Positions 1 through 13,506 of a stretch of 64,000 nt of DNA are shown piece by piece. The notes under the pieces are model-generated. The model was given only the letters and a program-made list of their open reading frames with translations. It did not search any database and was not told where the DNA came from. A program made the position numbers and the translations under genes. Location of the stretch: positions 12,173,707 to 12,237,706 of the forward strand of contig NC_061072.1 of the NCBI RefSeq assembly GCF_021917145.1. Direction: 5' to 3'. Numbering within the stretch: the stretch's first letter is position 1; each line of letters begins with the position of its first letter. This stretch comes from Hypomesus transpacificus (lineage: Eukaryota; Chordata; Actinopteri; Osmeriformes; Osmeridae).

Positions 1-78
1 ACAATTTGAGTTTGGTTCATTTTTACATGTTGGTGAAATGTTGTGGTTTTAAGTGCTTGCATGGGTTCCGTCCAGCAG

Positions 79-2349
79 GCACCCAGGCTAACGAGCGCCT
101 GATAGCAGGCATGCGAGAGGCTCTCTCGGAGCAGGAGAGGACCCAGAAGGAGCAGGAGGACGCTCTGGAGGACCGGGTCAGGGAGATTGAGACGCTGACC
201 CAAGGTGACAGTCTCCCAGTGTCCCTTCTGTAACTAACCCGTTAGTTGACTGTACGGGAGGGATCCAGTATGTGTGTGTGCTGATGTTGTTTTGGGTTTC
301 CAGAGCTGACCAGCCTGAAGGATGGCTGCCTCCTGAAGACCTCTGCAGCAGCTAATGAGGTGAGATTCTGGGGGATCGAGAAGAGGTTGGAGGGAAGGGT
401 GGAAAGATGGAAGGGAGGATAGGACGGCTGGCAAGAAGAGATGGAGGGATGGAGAGGAGAGAAAGAGGGAGTTTTAGAGGAAGGTCGTTAGTGATCTGCT
501 TTGATCAGCCAGCACTCTGATCCTCACCTCCGAGCATCTCTCTGTAGCCCAGCCCTGTCGCCAGGGCCCCCTTAGTAACTAGGAACACGTGTGTGTGGAC
601 GTGTGTGTTCCCAGGTTGTGCATGTACAGTGCAGAGTGGCACGCTTGTGAACTTGGTGCGTGTGCGTGCATGCCTATTGGGTGTACTTTGGAAGCAGCCA
701 GGGAGAGTTGGCAGGCAGCAGAGACTCTCCTTCAGTGCATTGATCTCCAGTAACAAGGTGTTCCTCCTCACAGCTCCCTGGTGGAGAGGAGCTTCTGAAG
801 AGAAGAGAGGAGGAGGAGGAGAGGGCTCGTAGGGCGGAGGCCCTGAGAGAAGAGGACAGGGCGAGGGCGGAGGAGCGGTGGAGAGGAGAGGTAGAGGCCC
901 TCGGCGAGGAGGTGAGGAGGCTCCAGCAGAGCGGTGCTGAGAAGGAGCGCAGGCTGCTGGAGCTGCAGGAGCAACTCTGCCTCCAGACACCAGAGGTCAG
1001 CAGAGAGCACACTACATGCTTGATTGTGTGTGTTTTATGTGTTTGTACTTGTGTGATAAGTGATGTTTTTATTTGTTTTGTCTTCCTCTATTTCTACCTG
1101 TCTGTGATTGTCTAGGTGTTGGAGATGAGTACAGAGGGGGGCCGGGAGTCTCGGTTCCCCAGACCGGAGGTAGAGATCCAGTTCTCTACCCTGCAGCCCA
1201 ACACATTTAACCTGCGTCGTCAGGGAGACGCACACTCCACCACCGTCAAGGTCACAAAGAGAAAGAGTGTTGAGATGGTAAGTGTACTGTGTTTGCGTGT
1301 GGGACATCAAATACACCACAGCCTACAACACACACTCATACTGAAGCACTTTGCGTGCTTGTGCCAGTCTGTTAACCCCTAACATGATTGATATCTGGGT
1401 TTCAGGTGTCTGTAGGGAGTGAGAACAGGAAGAACAAGCGCCTGAGAGGAACCCCCAAGGTCAACCTGCAGGTCAGGAGAGTGAGCTAGCACACCAGTGC
1501 TACCCTTGGACCCTACCATCTCTGCCCCTAGCTAGACCCTGGTCCCTCACTGGTCTATTAGAGAGTTGAGAAGAAACAACTGACCTGGAATGTGTTTGTG
1601 GTTCCTGTTGCCAGTCTCCCACAGTGCTGCGAGTGAAGTCGGAGCAGAGGAACCAGCAGTCTCCTGCCAGCCTAAAGGCCAAAAAGGACAAGACTCTGCA
1701 GAAGATCGGAGACTTCCTACAGAGCTCACCCACTCTGCTGGGGAGCAGAGGTCAGTCAATCTTATGTCCCTCTCAACATACCTCCCACTCAACCTACAAC
1801 TGTATATCATTCATCTGTAGCACAGAAACACACTTCCATTCTGTATGTGGATGAATTCCAACCTTCAGTTAAATTTATATATTTCCACATACATCTTGAC
1901 TGTCTGCTTCTTTCTCACTGCCTGTCTACCTTTTCTCTCGTCCCGTCTGTCTGCCTATACCTTTGTCCCTCAGCCAAGACCATTATGGGCATGGTGAACG
2001 GCAGGTCTGTGGATCAGGAGAAGCCCTCAGGCCCTCACACCAAACCCAAGAGGACCAGGAGGAAGCTGTACAAGACTGACATCTCATCTCCTGTGGACAT
2101 CCTCTCCCACCCGGTCAGTACACTATCGCTTGCATGTCATCAACCTTAAGGGTCAGCTGTTAAATGGATTAAACAGCCCCATACACCAGGATGATTCCAA
2201 TGGTTCAATATTCCATGGTTCTGATCGAGCTTATCTGATTTTTTTTAATTATTGTCTGATTCCAGATCATCGGACTAGATCAGGAAGAGAAGGAGAGCGA
2301 TCACCTGATTATCAAGAGACAGCTAAGGTCCAGGACGATCAAGAAATGA
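79..2349 (+). CDS. kif20b: kif20b, 3' end (last eight coding exons), kinesin family member 20B
   Basis: Exons read from splice sites: 79-204, 304-359, 774-995, 1116-1277, 1406-1471, 1615-1750, 1974-2113 and 2266-2349 (stop TGA). Phases agree throughout and give about 329 residues; the motor domain and most of the stalk lie left of the window. The first three exons encode Glu/Arg-rich coiled coil. Later exons match the human KIF20B (MPHOSPH1) tail as I remember it: a RFPRPEVEIQF segment, a TLQKIGDFLQ-SP-LL segment, an RKLYKTDISSP segment and a basic C-terminus with ESDHLIIKRQLRS. KIF20B is a plus-end kinesin-6 needed for late cytokinesis and midbody maturation. The tail after the coiled coil is the cargo and phosphorylation-rich region. 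The flanking htr7 and pank1 genes support orthology. Confidence 0.93.
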
Positions 2350-3408
2350 ACTAAACAGCAAGTGATGGCACATCACAAGCAAGAAATGTAACAACAAAAA
2401 AAGTATTTGTCTTTAACATACTCAAGTGGGGTTCTTGCTCCACTTTGTCTCAAAGTGCAGCTGTATTGTCTCGCCGCCTCCATACACTTGACCACAACCA
2501 AGATATGACCAAGCAATCAACAGGACATGGCAAGACTGAAATTCAGAGTTTTGAAACTGAGAGGTCTGTGATATAAAGACTGACTCCTCATCAATACTGG
2601 CAGGGAATTGATATGCATACTTGCAGTTTGAACATTAGAATACTTTTTTGTGTGTGTGTACTATTTTTATATATCGCATTTCTTTCACGTCACAAGTTTG
2701 CTTCATCGGAATCAAATGGGGAATCAAAATGAGTGTCAGCTGCATGTATTTATCTTTTAGGGTAAATCTGTCTTTGTAAAACAAAACATGCTGGGTTTGT
2801 CAGACCATGGGACAGTCGGAGAGGACTGGTGTTTGTAGTTTTATACAGTTTTTTCTTGTGCTGTATATAGTTTTTGTGTATGTCAAAGGCCAAGTGTAGA
2901 ATGTCACTGTCATCTATCTTTTGTTGTCAGTAGTCAGACAGGGGGGGGGGTGGAGACGTACTCATTTGTCAAACACAAGTTCGTTCTGTCTACACTCTCC
3001 CCATCTCTCTTTCTCCCTCAGAAACGCTTGTGTCCTGGACAGGTCACTGGTCTAGCCAATCAGAGCAAGTCTCAGGTGGCCTATTAGCGTGCCATTGGCC
3101 AGTGTTTGTCTTTGTCATTGCAACTGTCTTTGTATGTGTCAGTGATGATTAAATACTTTGATCTCCTGCAGAGATTGGCTTGCTGTCGGAATGTCTATCT
3201 TTAAATAGATTTTTTTGTTGTTGATATTTTATTGTCTGAGGTTTGCTCTGAACAGCTAATTTGCTGATTAAGCACAAATGGGTTTAAGGTAAGAGAGCTA
3301 ATGTCCTCTGTTGCCTCCTTGGTGCCATTAGCTACAGTGGGCCTCTTTATGTCCTAATTTAACAAGGACCAGGAGTTCTCAAGAGAAGATTACCATCTGT
3401 TCAATAAA
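2350..3408 (+). other. kif20b 3' UTR and candidate polyadenylation signals
   Basis: This is non-coding DNA after the kif20b stop. ATTAAA at 3148-3153 and AATAAA at 3403-3408 are candidate poly(A) signals, and I cannot say which is used. A run of ten G at about 2941-2950 lies inside the stretch. Confidence 0.5.
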
Positions 3409-4354
3409 CGTGGGATAGTATGATCTGTATCCAAAGTCAGAACGGAAGAGATATTATTTTGGGTCGCACAAGAAGCTTGTTAAGACAACATTGGTGGACA
3501 ACATCTAGTTGAACCAATATTATGCCTCTTGTATTTGGACACAAGCAAGAAACAGGAAATGTATGTGTGGGGTGAGATTTGTTTACTTCTGAAAGATGAA
3601 ACAAGTGACTTTCTTTCCCAGAGGAGCATCTATCAGCATGCATTATGGGCTATAGCCTGAGGCCCCAACGGTCCCCATGGCAATGGGGATCTAAAATAAA
3701 TACATGGATGTATAGCTACCTGGTGTTTGTGTATATGTGTGTGCAGGTGTACATGGCAACACACTCAGTCCTACCACTGAAAACATTCCAAGGAAATTGT
3801 TTGGTCAGCGTTGGTGTGTATAGCCACGTGGGTGGGTGTCATCAGGTAATTAATCAAGGTCACATACTGCAAAACAAGAAGACAAACCGGCTTATATTTA
3901 CTACCTTACCCTTTCCTTCCAATTACCTGGAGAAAGTAATGGATTCATAGGAACTCTAGTTAGGCTCAGAGAGTGTGAAATACCTGAGGCAAAGATAGAT
4001 GAATGTTTCATGCTGCCTCAGCAGAGCAGAGAGGAATGGAATATAGGCCATGATTTGTGTGTCCCTGTGTCCCCTGGTGCATCCCTAGTGTGTGTATGAA
4101 CAGGGAGATGCAAACTAGTATCTCTAAAATGCTGGTTCTCTCTGATGTCCTCTAAATGTTCTTAATTTACAACATATTCAGTTCAGTTTGACTAAATATT
4201 ATTACAGCAGGTGAACAAACTTAGCGTCCATCTACAATCTAGCTGCATATTGATGCAGTAAAGCATGTGTGGCAAGTGATTGATACCCCCCCCGCGCCCT
4301 TCTTGACCGATCAAACGCCACTGTGTCAACCAGCCAATCAGAAAGAAACATGGC

Positions 4355-4760
4355 TCATGCTGCGGTGGTTATTGATTTGGTCGGTAAGGGCTTTCAGTGC
4401 AAGGTATCGACGTGGTTGCCTATGCTGATCTAGCTTTGATTTAAACTATACACAGTCACAGTCATTAACAGACAAAAAGCATTCGTCAATATGTGATGCT
4501 AAGGTGTTTCATCAGCCGTAAACCGGATTTTGGATACAAGCTGGACACATTGTTTGGATACGTGACGTAGTGGTTATCGATGCGGTCGTTAAGGGCGCTC
4601 AACCGCAAGTCAGCATGTGGTCAGATTTGCTTAGTTAATTGAAATTAACCTTATTTCCTCAAATGAAAATACATTCGTTCAAAGGCGCAGAGCTGTCGAC
4701 TTAATCGTGATTGATAGCCGTGTTTCATTAGCCATGAACTAGTGTTTTCCATGTATTAGA
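4355..4760. repeat. Diverged tandem duplication, two units of about 200 bp
   Basis: A block beginning near 4365 recurs in diverged form near 4567. Both share GTGGTTAT-GAT--GGTCG-TAAGGGC at the left and GTTTCAT-AGCC-T-AAC about 140-150 bases later. I do not recognise the sequence. Similarity was judged by eye. Confidence 0.45.
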
Positions 4761-7700
4761 TGTTCCCATGTATAGCGGTGCTTAAACTTGAAAGGAGTTT
4801 GTTAGCCTATACTGTACTCTGGTTCGTGTAGGTATTTGACAAGAGAGGAATTTCAGTCTAACTCAGGAGAGCAGTCAAGTTCCTTTTATTTATCTTTCTG
4901 ACTTCGGACTTAATCCAATGTGTATATTGGATTGAGAAACAGTATAGCTGTTAAAATCGTTTTGCCCCAGTCTGTAATTCCTGAAATGGATTTGGTTGCG
5001 TTTTTAAAATTGGCCTTCCAGGTTTCACCCTTGGTGAGTAGACAGATCCGTTAGAGAGTCATGTCCTCTCACGGAGCTCCGTGTACCCTAGTCTGATTGT
5101 CGACATAAAATATCTGCTCGTCTAATTCACCGAGTCATTCAGTTTTATAATTGAAAATCTGTCACCGGCGAGGAGCGTCCCGGTTTCAACAGCTCATCTA
5201 AAAAACTCAGGGATAAACTCAATGTAACTGGGGGAAGCATATTTGAAATATCTTCTTCACACGTCTGAGGACAAGGCTCGTGAAGTGTTTCTAAATAGGT
5301 ACGCAGAAACATTGAGGTATTTGATGGCTTCCGATTGGCTAAAATGGAATGTTGCTTGATCAGAAGGTTATAGCCAAATCTCCCCAAGCAGGGCTCTGTC
5401 CCCAAGGAAACAGAATGACCTATCCGAGAAGCTGTTTTTTGTCATCAGCGCATCGCTTGCCTCTCTAGCATACAACATGTAATTTCTGTCAGCTTTCTTT
5501 CCTATTCCAAATCAACTGCACGTGGAAAAAAATGCTTGTGAGAGATATGAGATACAGTCTTACTTTGTAGATGTTTATCCTAAGATCACACTCTTTGAGT
5601 CAGACAAACTCAGAATGCACAGCTGAGGGATTTCCTCATGGCTTTGCTGAGAGTCAGGTTCTTGTTTCGGATCTGAACAGTGTTTGTTGATCTGGATTTG
5701 ACTGTACTTATCAACCTTTGCAGACCTACTCTGACTTCCGTGTCACATTGCAGGGGCCTGTCCACATGTTTGGCAGAAGGGCTTGGCCATGTAGACAGAC
5801 CCCCAGCATGGGTCACTGCTGGAACCTCCATAAATCTCTCCCAGCTTTTTTAAACCAGTCTATGCCAGAGGACAAAGTCATGACAGTGAACAACACAGCT
5901 GTACTTTAGATGGTATACCATAGCTGCTCCTTTACAACTAGCACCAGCACACCAAAAGGATGTCCATCTGGTCTGAATAACACACACTGACCTTGTTACA
6001 AGACCTCACCACAAATGCAGAGCCCAACAGCTGTAACGTGTTTGTCCTGCTGAAGAAAAGCTTTGGGTCTGTAGAATGGATGTGAGTAGAATAATATGAC
6101 CCCCTGCTTCGCACCGCTGCATGAAAAAGAAAGAAAGAAAGAGGAGTACTGTTTTAAATTAGGTCCTCATGCTATAAACCTGGTAATAGTAATCCAGGGT
6201 ATAAACCCTTCCACCCTCCTTTAGGAGTCCTTGAGGAGCCCAAAGTGGGTAACAAGTGCACCTCACCTCAAACAGCCACGATTACTGTGAATCTACTAAT
6301 GTTCCTAGCCACAGATGGGGTCTAACCAACCTTGGATTGAGCGTGGTATCCAGAAGGGACTATAATGATCTGTAGCAAGTGATTTTGTTAATTACTCATC
6401 TGTGGTTAGCGACAGTAGACATGTCTCTGAGGAGGTGTTGCAGCCTTAATGAGGTCACTGGATATTCAGACAACATGCCTACTAAGTCACACAGACCCAG
6501 GGACACAGAGACAGATGTAAGTTGCATTAGAAAGGGCCAGTCTTAGTACACCAGTCACTGATGTTGGGTTAGGGCTTGATCTAACCTGAGTGAAGGTGGA
6601 ATTAGACCCAATGGGGTCGTTATGATATCAGGTCAAAAGCTTTTCCTGGTCTGTGTAAGAAGGATTTCAGAGCTTTCTTTTCCTCGCTTCTCCTGTCCTG
6701 TCCTCTCCTGTGCCCTCATCATTCTTTCCTTACGACCTCATTTGAACTACAGGCTGATGGGAGAGAACATGTCATCCTACTTTACAGTCTACATGCATTC
6801 ACTGTTTGGAATGTATCTGCATGTTCTGCAGAGCCAACTTGTAAAATCTCACAAATGAATTACATTTTTAATTGGGAGGTCAAATTTATTACTGAGATTG
6901 TGTGAAATGTGTCTGTTCTTCCAAGCCCCTGGACAGACTGTGATTGGGCAGGATTAGATAAGTACTTTCTCCTGACACAGTGCAGATTCACAAGGCCTTG
7001 TTTGAGTACTCAGGATGTGTCTTTCCTTCCTGCCGCTTCTCATCCCTGCTGGTCATTGTACATGTTGGATCAGTTGGATCAGGAAACAGCATAATGATGA
7101 GATTATTACAACTGAACATCTCTAGAACCTTTCTAAAGCTACAGTAAATGGCATTGAAAAGCTGTTTTACAGATTGATCGGGTGTGTTTGGCAGCTAATC
7201 TCATGTTCTCTCAGGATCTGATAACCTGCTTTCCGGAAGTGGGGATCCTCTCTGTGAAACATTAAAAGAGAGAATGTATGTGTGTGTAATAACACGGTCT
7301 CTGACAGTGGCGTTCATTACATGTCATCATCTTTCAGCTCAAAGGTTGTCTGTATGTCAGACCAGTCCAACACTTGGTCACCATCACCCTGTGTGTTAGA
7401 GGGGAGAGAGGAGGGGAGAGGGGCAGACTGCTGTGTTTGTCTTTTGACTTGAAGTTATGCAAATCCAGCAGTTTAAATTCAATGTCATCTCAAACTGAGC
7501 ATGATAAATCGCAGCCTATTGACTGTGTTATTATCTTTAGCAGATGCAGTGTGAGCGAGAGAATGAGAGTAAATCACAGAGGACACCAATCCTTTTTCTT
7601 TCTAAATTGCTGTCATCTCTTTATCCCTGACTTATGTCCAGAGGCATTAATTACAAACTTCCTTTTCTTTCCTCCCCAGTCTCACAGGTGCCATCCCAGG

Positions 7701-9304
7701 TGCCCCTGCTCCAGACAGAGAGTGCAGGGCAGGGACATGCCATGGGTCCTCACAGCAAGTCAGGGGCCCAGGGTCAGCAGACCAGTGTCCGCGCCGCTCT
7801 GTCACCCGGTGGGGACCCAGTGAGGTCAGACCAGGTGCATGTCTCTGTGGAAGCGTCGGAGGATTATACTGCACTCACAATAGCTGTGCTGTGTTTTCCT
7901 GTACAATACTGTGCTCCATGCATCACACTGTATTGTGTTTTGCTGTACACTAGTATAGCATGTCTACACTGTGGCACCAGACATAGCACTCTGCACAATA
8001 GCAAGGAAACAATATAGAAGGATGAGTAGCAGCTGAATAAAGAACCATTGACATTCCCACACAGCATGTACATAAAGCCGCTTACAGTAGGCCAATTTGA
8101 TGTGGGCTATTAGGTCACTCCCCCCTCTACAGTGATTGTATGCACAGAGGAAGTTGCATGGCAGAAACCCTCCCACTCCTGTGTAATGATGACCATGATG
8201 GATTCATTTTCAGTCTCCTCCTGACGCTCACAATGCCCAGTGTCACCTTTTTCGTTTCTACGAGAATTGTCCGGCGGGCTTGCGTGCCCAATTTGTGTCA
8301 AAACTCCTCCACTGGCGGTGGGTCTATTAATATGGAGGCTTCTTACTCTGGTAGCACCAGGGAATATTCTGCTGGACGGAGTGATTTATGTGTGCAGAGA
8401 CTTTCGTGTCTCCGAGCTGAGCTAGTTCGCCCAGGTTTAGATCACTCAAGATGAGGCCAAGCTAAGACCTGTGGTCCTTGCCACCAGGCAGGCCACTCCA
8501 GCTTATCCCAACATTCTGAAAATGACTCTGTGCCATATAATCAAAGTCTGACTCTTCTTACTAACTCTAATTAAGTCTGGTTGTATTGCAGATTGCTTTG
8601 GGATTATAATCAGAGCAGAAAGAGTTCCAATCTTCCACATTCAAGGGACAATTTCTACCCAATCAAGGTTTCTAGTTTTCACTTCAACTAACAATATTCT
8701 TCATTCCACAGAATAATGCACAATAGATAATACAGAAGCTGCAGGGGAAGGCTTTCCAGTGATGAATAAGCAATGAACCAATTGTCTCATTATTTTTCCA
8801 TGCAAAGGCAGAGACTAATGGCACGCCATTCCAAGCTATACCATCCACCTGTTCCTAGTTATACCTGACACACACACACACACACTCCCCATGTGTGAAT
8901 GCCATATGTAAATGCTCTTTAGGGTATGTTAAGCACTTTAGTATTAGAATCAGCTTTTATTTTACTTAAAAAATAAGATTGGTATCTTGAAAAATAAGAT
9001 CCGTATATGTTTATTGTATGCACCTCCCTGCCACAGTACATTCTGTGTTTGTGTTAACCCTCATGGCAATACAAACACTTCTGATTCTGATCAATTAGAC
9101 TGGATAAGAGAAGTGGCACCTGAACGGTCCACATTCATGTTCTAACAACTTACCACTGAATACATCCATGTCATGTGTCACTTGTGTAACACAATTATTA
9201 CACTTATGTGAGACAAAGAGCATGTGTATGTGCATGCATATATTTGCACTTGATTGTGTATTGCAATGTCTGTGTATACCAGACATCCCCCTGTCCTTTA
9301 ACAT

Positions 9305-9480
9305 CTCAGGGGACCCCTTTGGTCTAGTGGTTAGATTTCTGGGTTCCCAAGCGAGATGTTGAGCAGGTGTGTGTGTGGATTGGGGGGTGCTCTACTCTAT
9401 GGTAGAATAGTTATAAGGCGACCAATTGAGAGGATAAGCTGTGTGTTTGATCCTGGGCTATGCATGTTATGTGTTATGTT
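9305..9480 (+). repeat. Degenerate tRNA-headed SINE relic
   Basis: The stretch starts with a box-A-like GGTCTAGTGGTTAGA followed by CCCAAGCGAGATGTTG, a pattern typical of tRNA-derived fish SINE heads. No intact acceptor-stem pairing was found, so it is not a functional tRNA gene. Confidence 0.4.
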
Positions 9481-11329
9481 ATGATGTTATGATTCTAGAT
9501 ACATCTGTTAGAATGTAGAATACACCATTGTATCTATTGGATGTCTCAAAGTTAAAATCAAGTTGAGTGTCTTTTATGAAAAGAGTATAATGATAGCTAG
9601 AGTCCCTTTTTGTGAGATAACCTTTCTTTGTTAATTTGTGTGTGCGTGCTCACGGGCTGCCTTGCGATGGTTGAAAGGAATTAACTTTTTTATTATTATA
9701 CGTCAGCAAAACACCTGGACCCTTACCTAAAGATGCTCAAGGTGATGTCTAAGCCCAGGAGAATAGGAACTTGCTAACGTTGTGGCAAATTTGAAAACAA
9801 AGCACTCACCCGCAATGTTTCTCTGTCTATCTTTCTCTCTTGTTCAAAACACACACACACACACAACCAAGCACTCTCTGACAGATGTGGACCACCCAGA
9901 CTGAAAAGCGTCCATGGTGATTGGGATAATTATTTGCAGGAGTTGAGGAAAACTTTCAGACCCACCAGGTAGAACAATTACCCTGCAGGAACACCACTTT
10001 AACCTAGCTTCCTGAAACCTTCTTCAGAGCAGCCGAGGAATGGTGAGCAGAGGAGAGGAGAGGGGGAATAAAAGAGTTGAATAGAAGAATGAAAGGGAGG
10101 AGGGAACATCTCTTCCCCTCCCTCAAACCTACACCCTTACTCCCTCTCATACTATCAATCTGGATGGAGTTGAGCTGTTTTGTAGGGACAACTGCATCTG
10201 TTTGGGAAGGTCCCCCACATGTCTGATTTATGTGGTTTACAAGGACTAATGTGAAGGTTGTAGTTAATACTTACTGCCTCTATCACACAGTCTGCCCCTG
10301 CTCCAATGATGCCACAGTGTGTCTGGATGCCTTCCTATCCACTTATCTGCTTGCCTGTCCATCCCTTTGTCTGCTTGTGCCCCTGCCTGCCTGTCTATGT
10401 GTCCTCTGACCCACCAGTCTACTTGTCTGTTTTGTGTGAGATCTCCCTCATAGATGGGCACATTCTACACGAGCCTGGCACCCAGTGGACAGGAGATCCG
10501 TTTCCTGTCTTTCATTTCCTTCTCTAAATCCCAAATCACTGGGAATTATATCTGTTCAATAGGCGTAGTCTAGACACTTCAGGGGTAAACTACAGGATTA
10601 GAAAAAACACTGTGGATCTGCGGAGCGTCAATCCTGTCATCACCTACTGGTTGTAGACCGGTTCTCAGTCTCTGAAATATGCCCTTCCTTCCTGCCCTGA
10701 TTGGATACATCACTGATCTGACATAAGTGGATTGGTAACAGCTGTGTGGAGAAGAAATTCGTTTTCAGCCATTCAGAGTAGTTAGATCAGTGATTACCTT
10801 CAGTAGGGAAGGAAAGTTGAATTTTCAGAGAACTCAGGGGGCTAGTTCAGACTGGTGTCCTTCACAATACATTGACACTTAAGCACAAATTGTACGATCC
10901 TCCCTATAGAGGAATGACTGCCAATACCCTATCATGACATATGGGCAGAGAGAGGTAAACAGCAGAGATGCATCCAAGAATATTTAATGTATTTATTCAG
11001 AGTCAGTGCCCGCGCTGTTTCAGTCACAAGGTGTTTACCCATATGTTGCACAATGAAGGTGGTCGTGTTTCTTGTGGGGTGTCCGTTATGTGTCGTGTCT
11101 GAACAGGTCACAGATAAGTAGCTGGTTTGTGTGCCACAGACTGGCATGCCAGACAGAATACCTGCTGCCAGGGAGAAATCCTGATGCCAGAGAGAGAGAG
11201 CCCACTCCTCACTGGTACAAGACAGCAGGACTCGCTCATGTTGATCTATGGTTTGCCATCTGTTAGCCGAGCCCACAACTAGGCAGGGGGGTGCAGTGGG
11301 GTGTTCGGGGTGCTTACTTAGCCCCCATC

Positions 11330-11770
11330 CCTGCCACTGTCTCCGTCAGCCCACATGCCACTTTAATTTATCATCCCTCACCATGTTTCGCCCCTGTATT
11401 CGTATTCTACTTCCATCTGATCCCGTGCATCCCCATTTCTCCTCTAACTGATTCACCTCCCTACCTCCCGCTATTCTTCCTCTATCTGATTCCCCTCCCT
11501 GCCTCTCCGTATTCTACTTCCATCTGATTCCTTGCCTCCCCATTTCTCCTGTAACTGATTCACTTCTCTACCTCCCCCATTTCTCCTCTAACTGATTCAC
11601 CTCCCTACCTCGCCCTATTCTTCCTCTATCTGATGCCCCTCCCTGACTTCTCCTCCCTGCCTCTGTTCTTCCGGCACAGCGACCCTGTCCCCTGTCGTCT
11701 TTCGCCAACCATTTCTTTCTGACCTCTCTTCCCGCTGCCTCCCTACCCCCCTCCCCCTCTTCTCGGCCTT
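11330..11770. repeat. Pyrimidine-rich imperfect tandem repeat
   Basis: Runs such as CTGATTCACCTCCCTACCTC and TATTCTTCCTCTATCTGATT recur at irregular spacing. Low-complexity CT-rich DNA; open frames on the minus strand here are a by-product. Confidence 0.6.
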
Positions 11771-13506
11771 CCTCTCCACAAGACAATTACTGGCCTGATT
11801 CTAATAATAATACTGCTCTCCTCAGGTGCGAGGCAGCCTGTGTGTTTCTCCACATTAGAACTGCTAATCACCACAGCTACCACAGGGTTGTCTGAAGGAG
11901 ACCCACACAGAAGACTGCCCACCTGTGGAGGAAGCTCTGTCATCCACTAGTCTGGTTTACTCAGTGAAACACCGCCCCATGGCTCTTCAGTAGGGATATG
12001 TGTCATGTGATGTGTACTGTACACACAATGAAGGCAGACTAAACCAAAATATTGCAAAAACATTATACACTTTTACTTTAAATAATACAAGAAGACATGT
12101 TATCTTGCACAAAAAATTACATTTCTGACTTCCCCTTCAGTTGTCCATCTTTACATTTAGTATTCCTTTAGTATCCTTTACATACAAAAACGTACAAACA
12201 TGACCAGCCACCTTGACAACATCAGTTACCTACATTTTGCTCTCCACAAGACCCTCCAAAAAAGATATTTTAATGACATAATGTTTTACATTAAGCTACA
12301 ATATCTCTTCAAATCATGTGAATTCACACCACTCAAATGATGCTGTACAGTCCTGTACAGGATAAATGGGTTTATCAGATCTTATCACAAATAATCAACA
12401 TTTCACTTCTACTTGTTTACGCTTAGAGCAGGGGGAACATTGAATTTGACCAAATATGTCAGTGTGACCAGCTGGAAAGAATATTCATAGGATAAATATA
12501 GATGACTGACATAGTGCTGCTTCTGACCTACAGATTTCTGTCAGAACGCCATTACTCACACATGAATAAATGCATTCACATGCTGTAGGACAGGTTAGAG
12601 TGGACTGTTTACAAACCTTTAAAGGAAAGAACGTCCGCTTATTCTTAGTATGCTGTATTGTTATTTGATATTTATTATTCAGATCTAGAATATGACTTAT
12701 GACCCAAAGTGGCAAATGGTTGCATGATATTACTGTCATAGGTTGTTCATAAATGATGTAAAGGGTGACAGTGTCCTCATTAATTGTTTGTGGAGTGAGT
12801 CATACTTAACATGCGTGTGCAGTGTAATTTTGCATGCATGTCGGTGTCATCTCAATCATATCTTAATGTTATTGAGAAAATCATTATAGGTGACATGTTA
12901 ACCTTGATTGGTACAGAACAAATTCAGGGGATGAGTCCTCAACATTTTTGAGGGAGGGGGCATTTTTTTTATCTTTTGGAATGACTGTATCTGTCTAGTC
13001 ATCTACAGGTCTGTCTGTCTTTCTGCCTATTTATCTCTCTTGCTGTCGAAGTCTTTGTTTATCCAAGTGTATCAAATATTGTATGTGGATATCCTGGTGA
13101 GATCTTTCCATTCATACCTTCTATTAATAGCTTGGGTTATCTGGTCATGCTAACATGATGAGTAATCCAGCCTGAAGTCAGGAAGTGTTCCAGACTCGAG
13201 AAAAAACTCAAGATGTTGGCTCTGCACATGGATACTGGCATGCAGATTACCTGTACACAAAACCCCAACTGGTTCACATAATTGTCTCAGAAATAGTTAT
13301 TTTAATGTACAAGTATCAACCACTAAGACCTCTCTCTCTCCAGTTCATATAAAAAGAAATTAGAATCTCTCCAGGTTTCTCTCTTGTTAGGAGAGAAACC
13401 AGTCTATTCACCAAGTGTTGGTCTCACTTTGACCTTAATGACCAATATCTGTCTATCTCTCTCTCTTTAGACCTAAAAGGACTGGACTGACCCTCCCCTC
13501 TCTCTC

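Larger units (their letters stand above)
3409..13506. other. Long gene-poor interval between kif20b and htr7
   Basis: About 10 kb with no protein family I recognise. It holds the diverged duplication at 4355-4760, two exon-like pieces (4986-5033 and 7680-7822), a short CA run near 8870, a tRNA-headed SINE relic near 9300 and a pyrimidine-rich repetitive block at 11330-11770. The long 3' UTR expected for htr7, on the minus strand, may occupy part of the right-hand end. In mammals the KIF20B-HTR7 interval is also long and holds non-coding RNA genes. Confidence 0.5.

Noticed and set aside
9305-9375. tRNA gene
   Set aside because: Only a box-A-like sequence; stems and box B are not intact, so a SINE relic is more likely.
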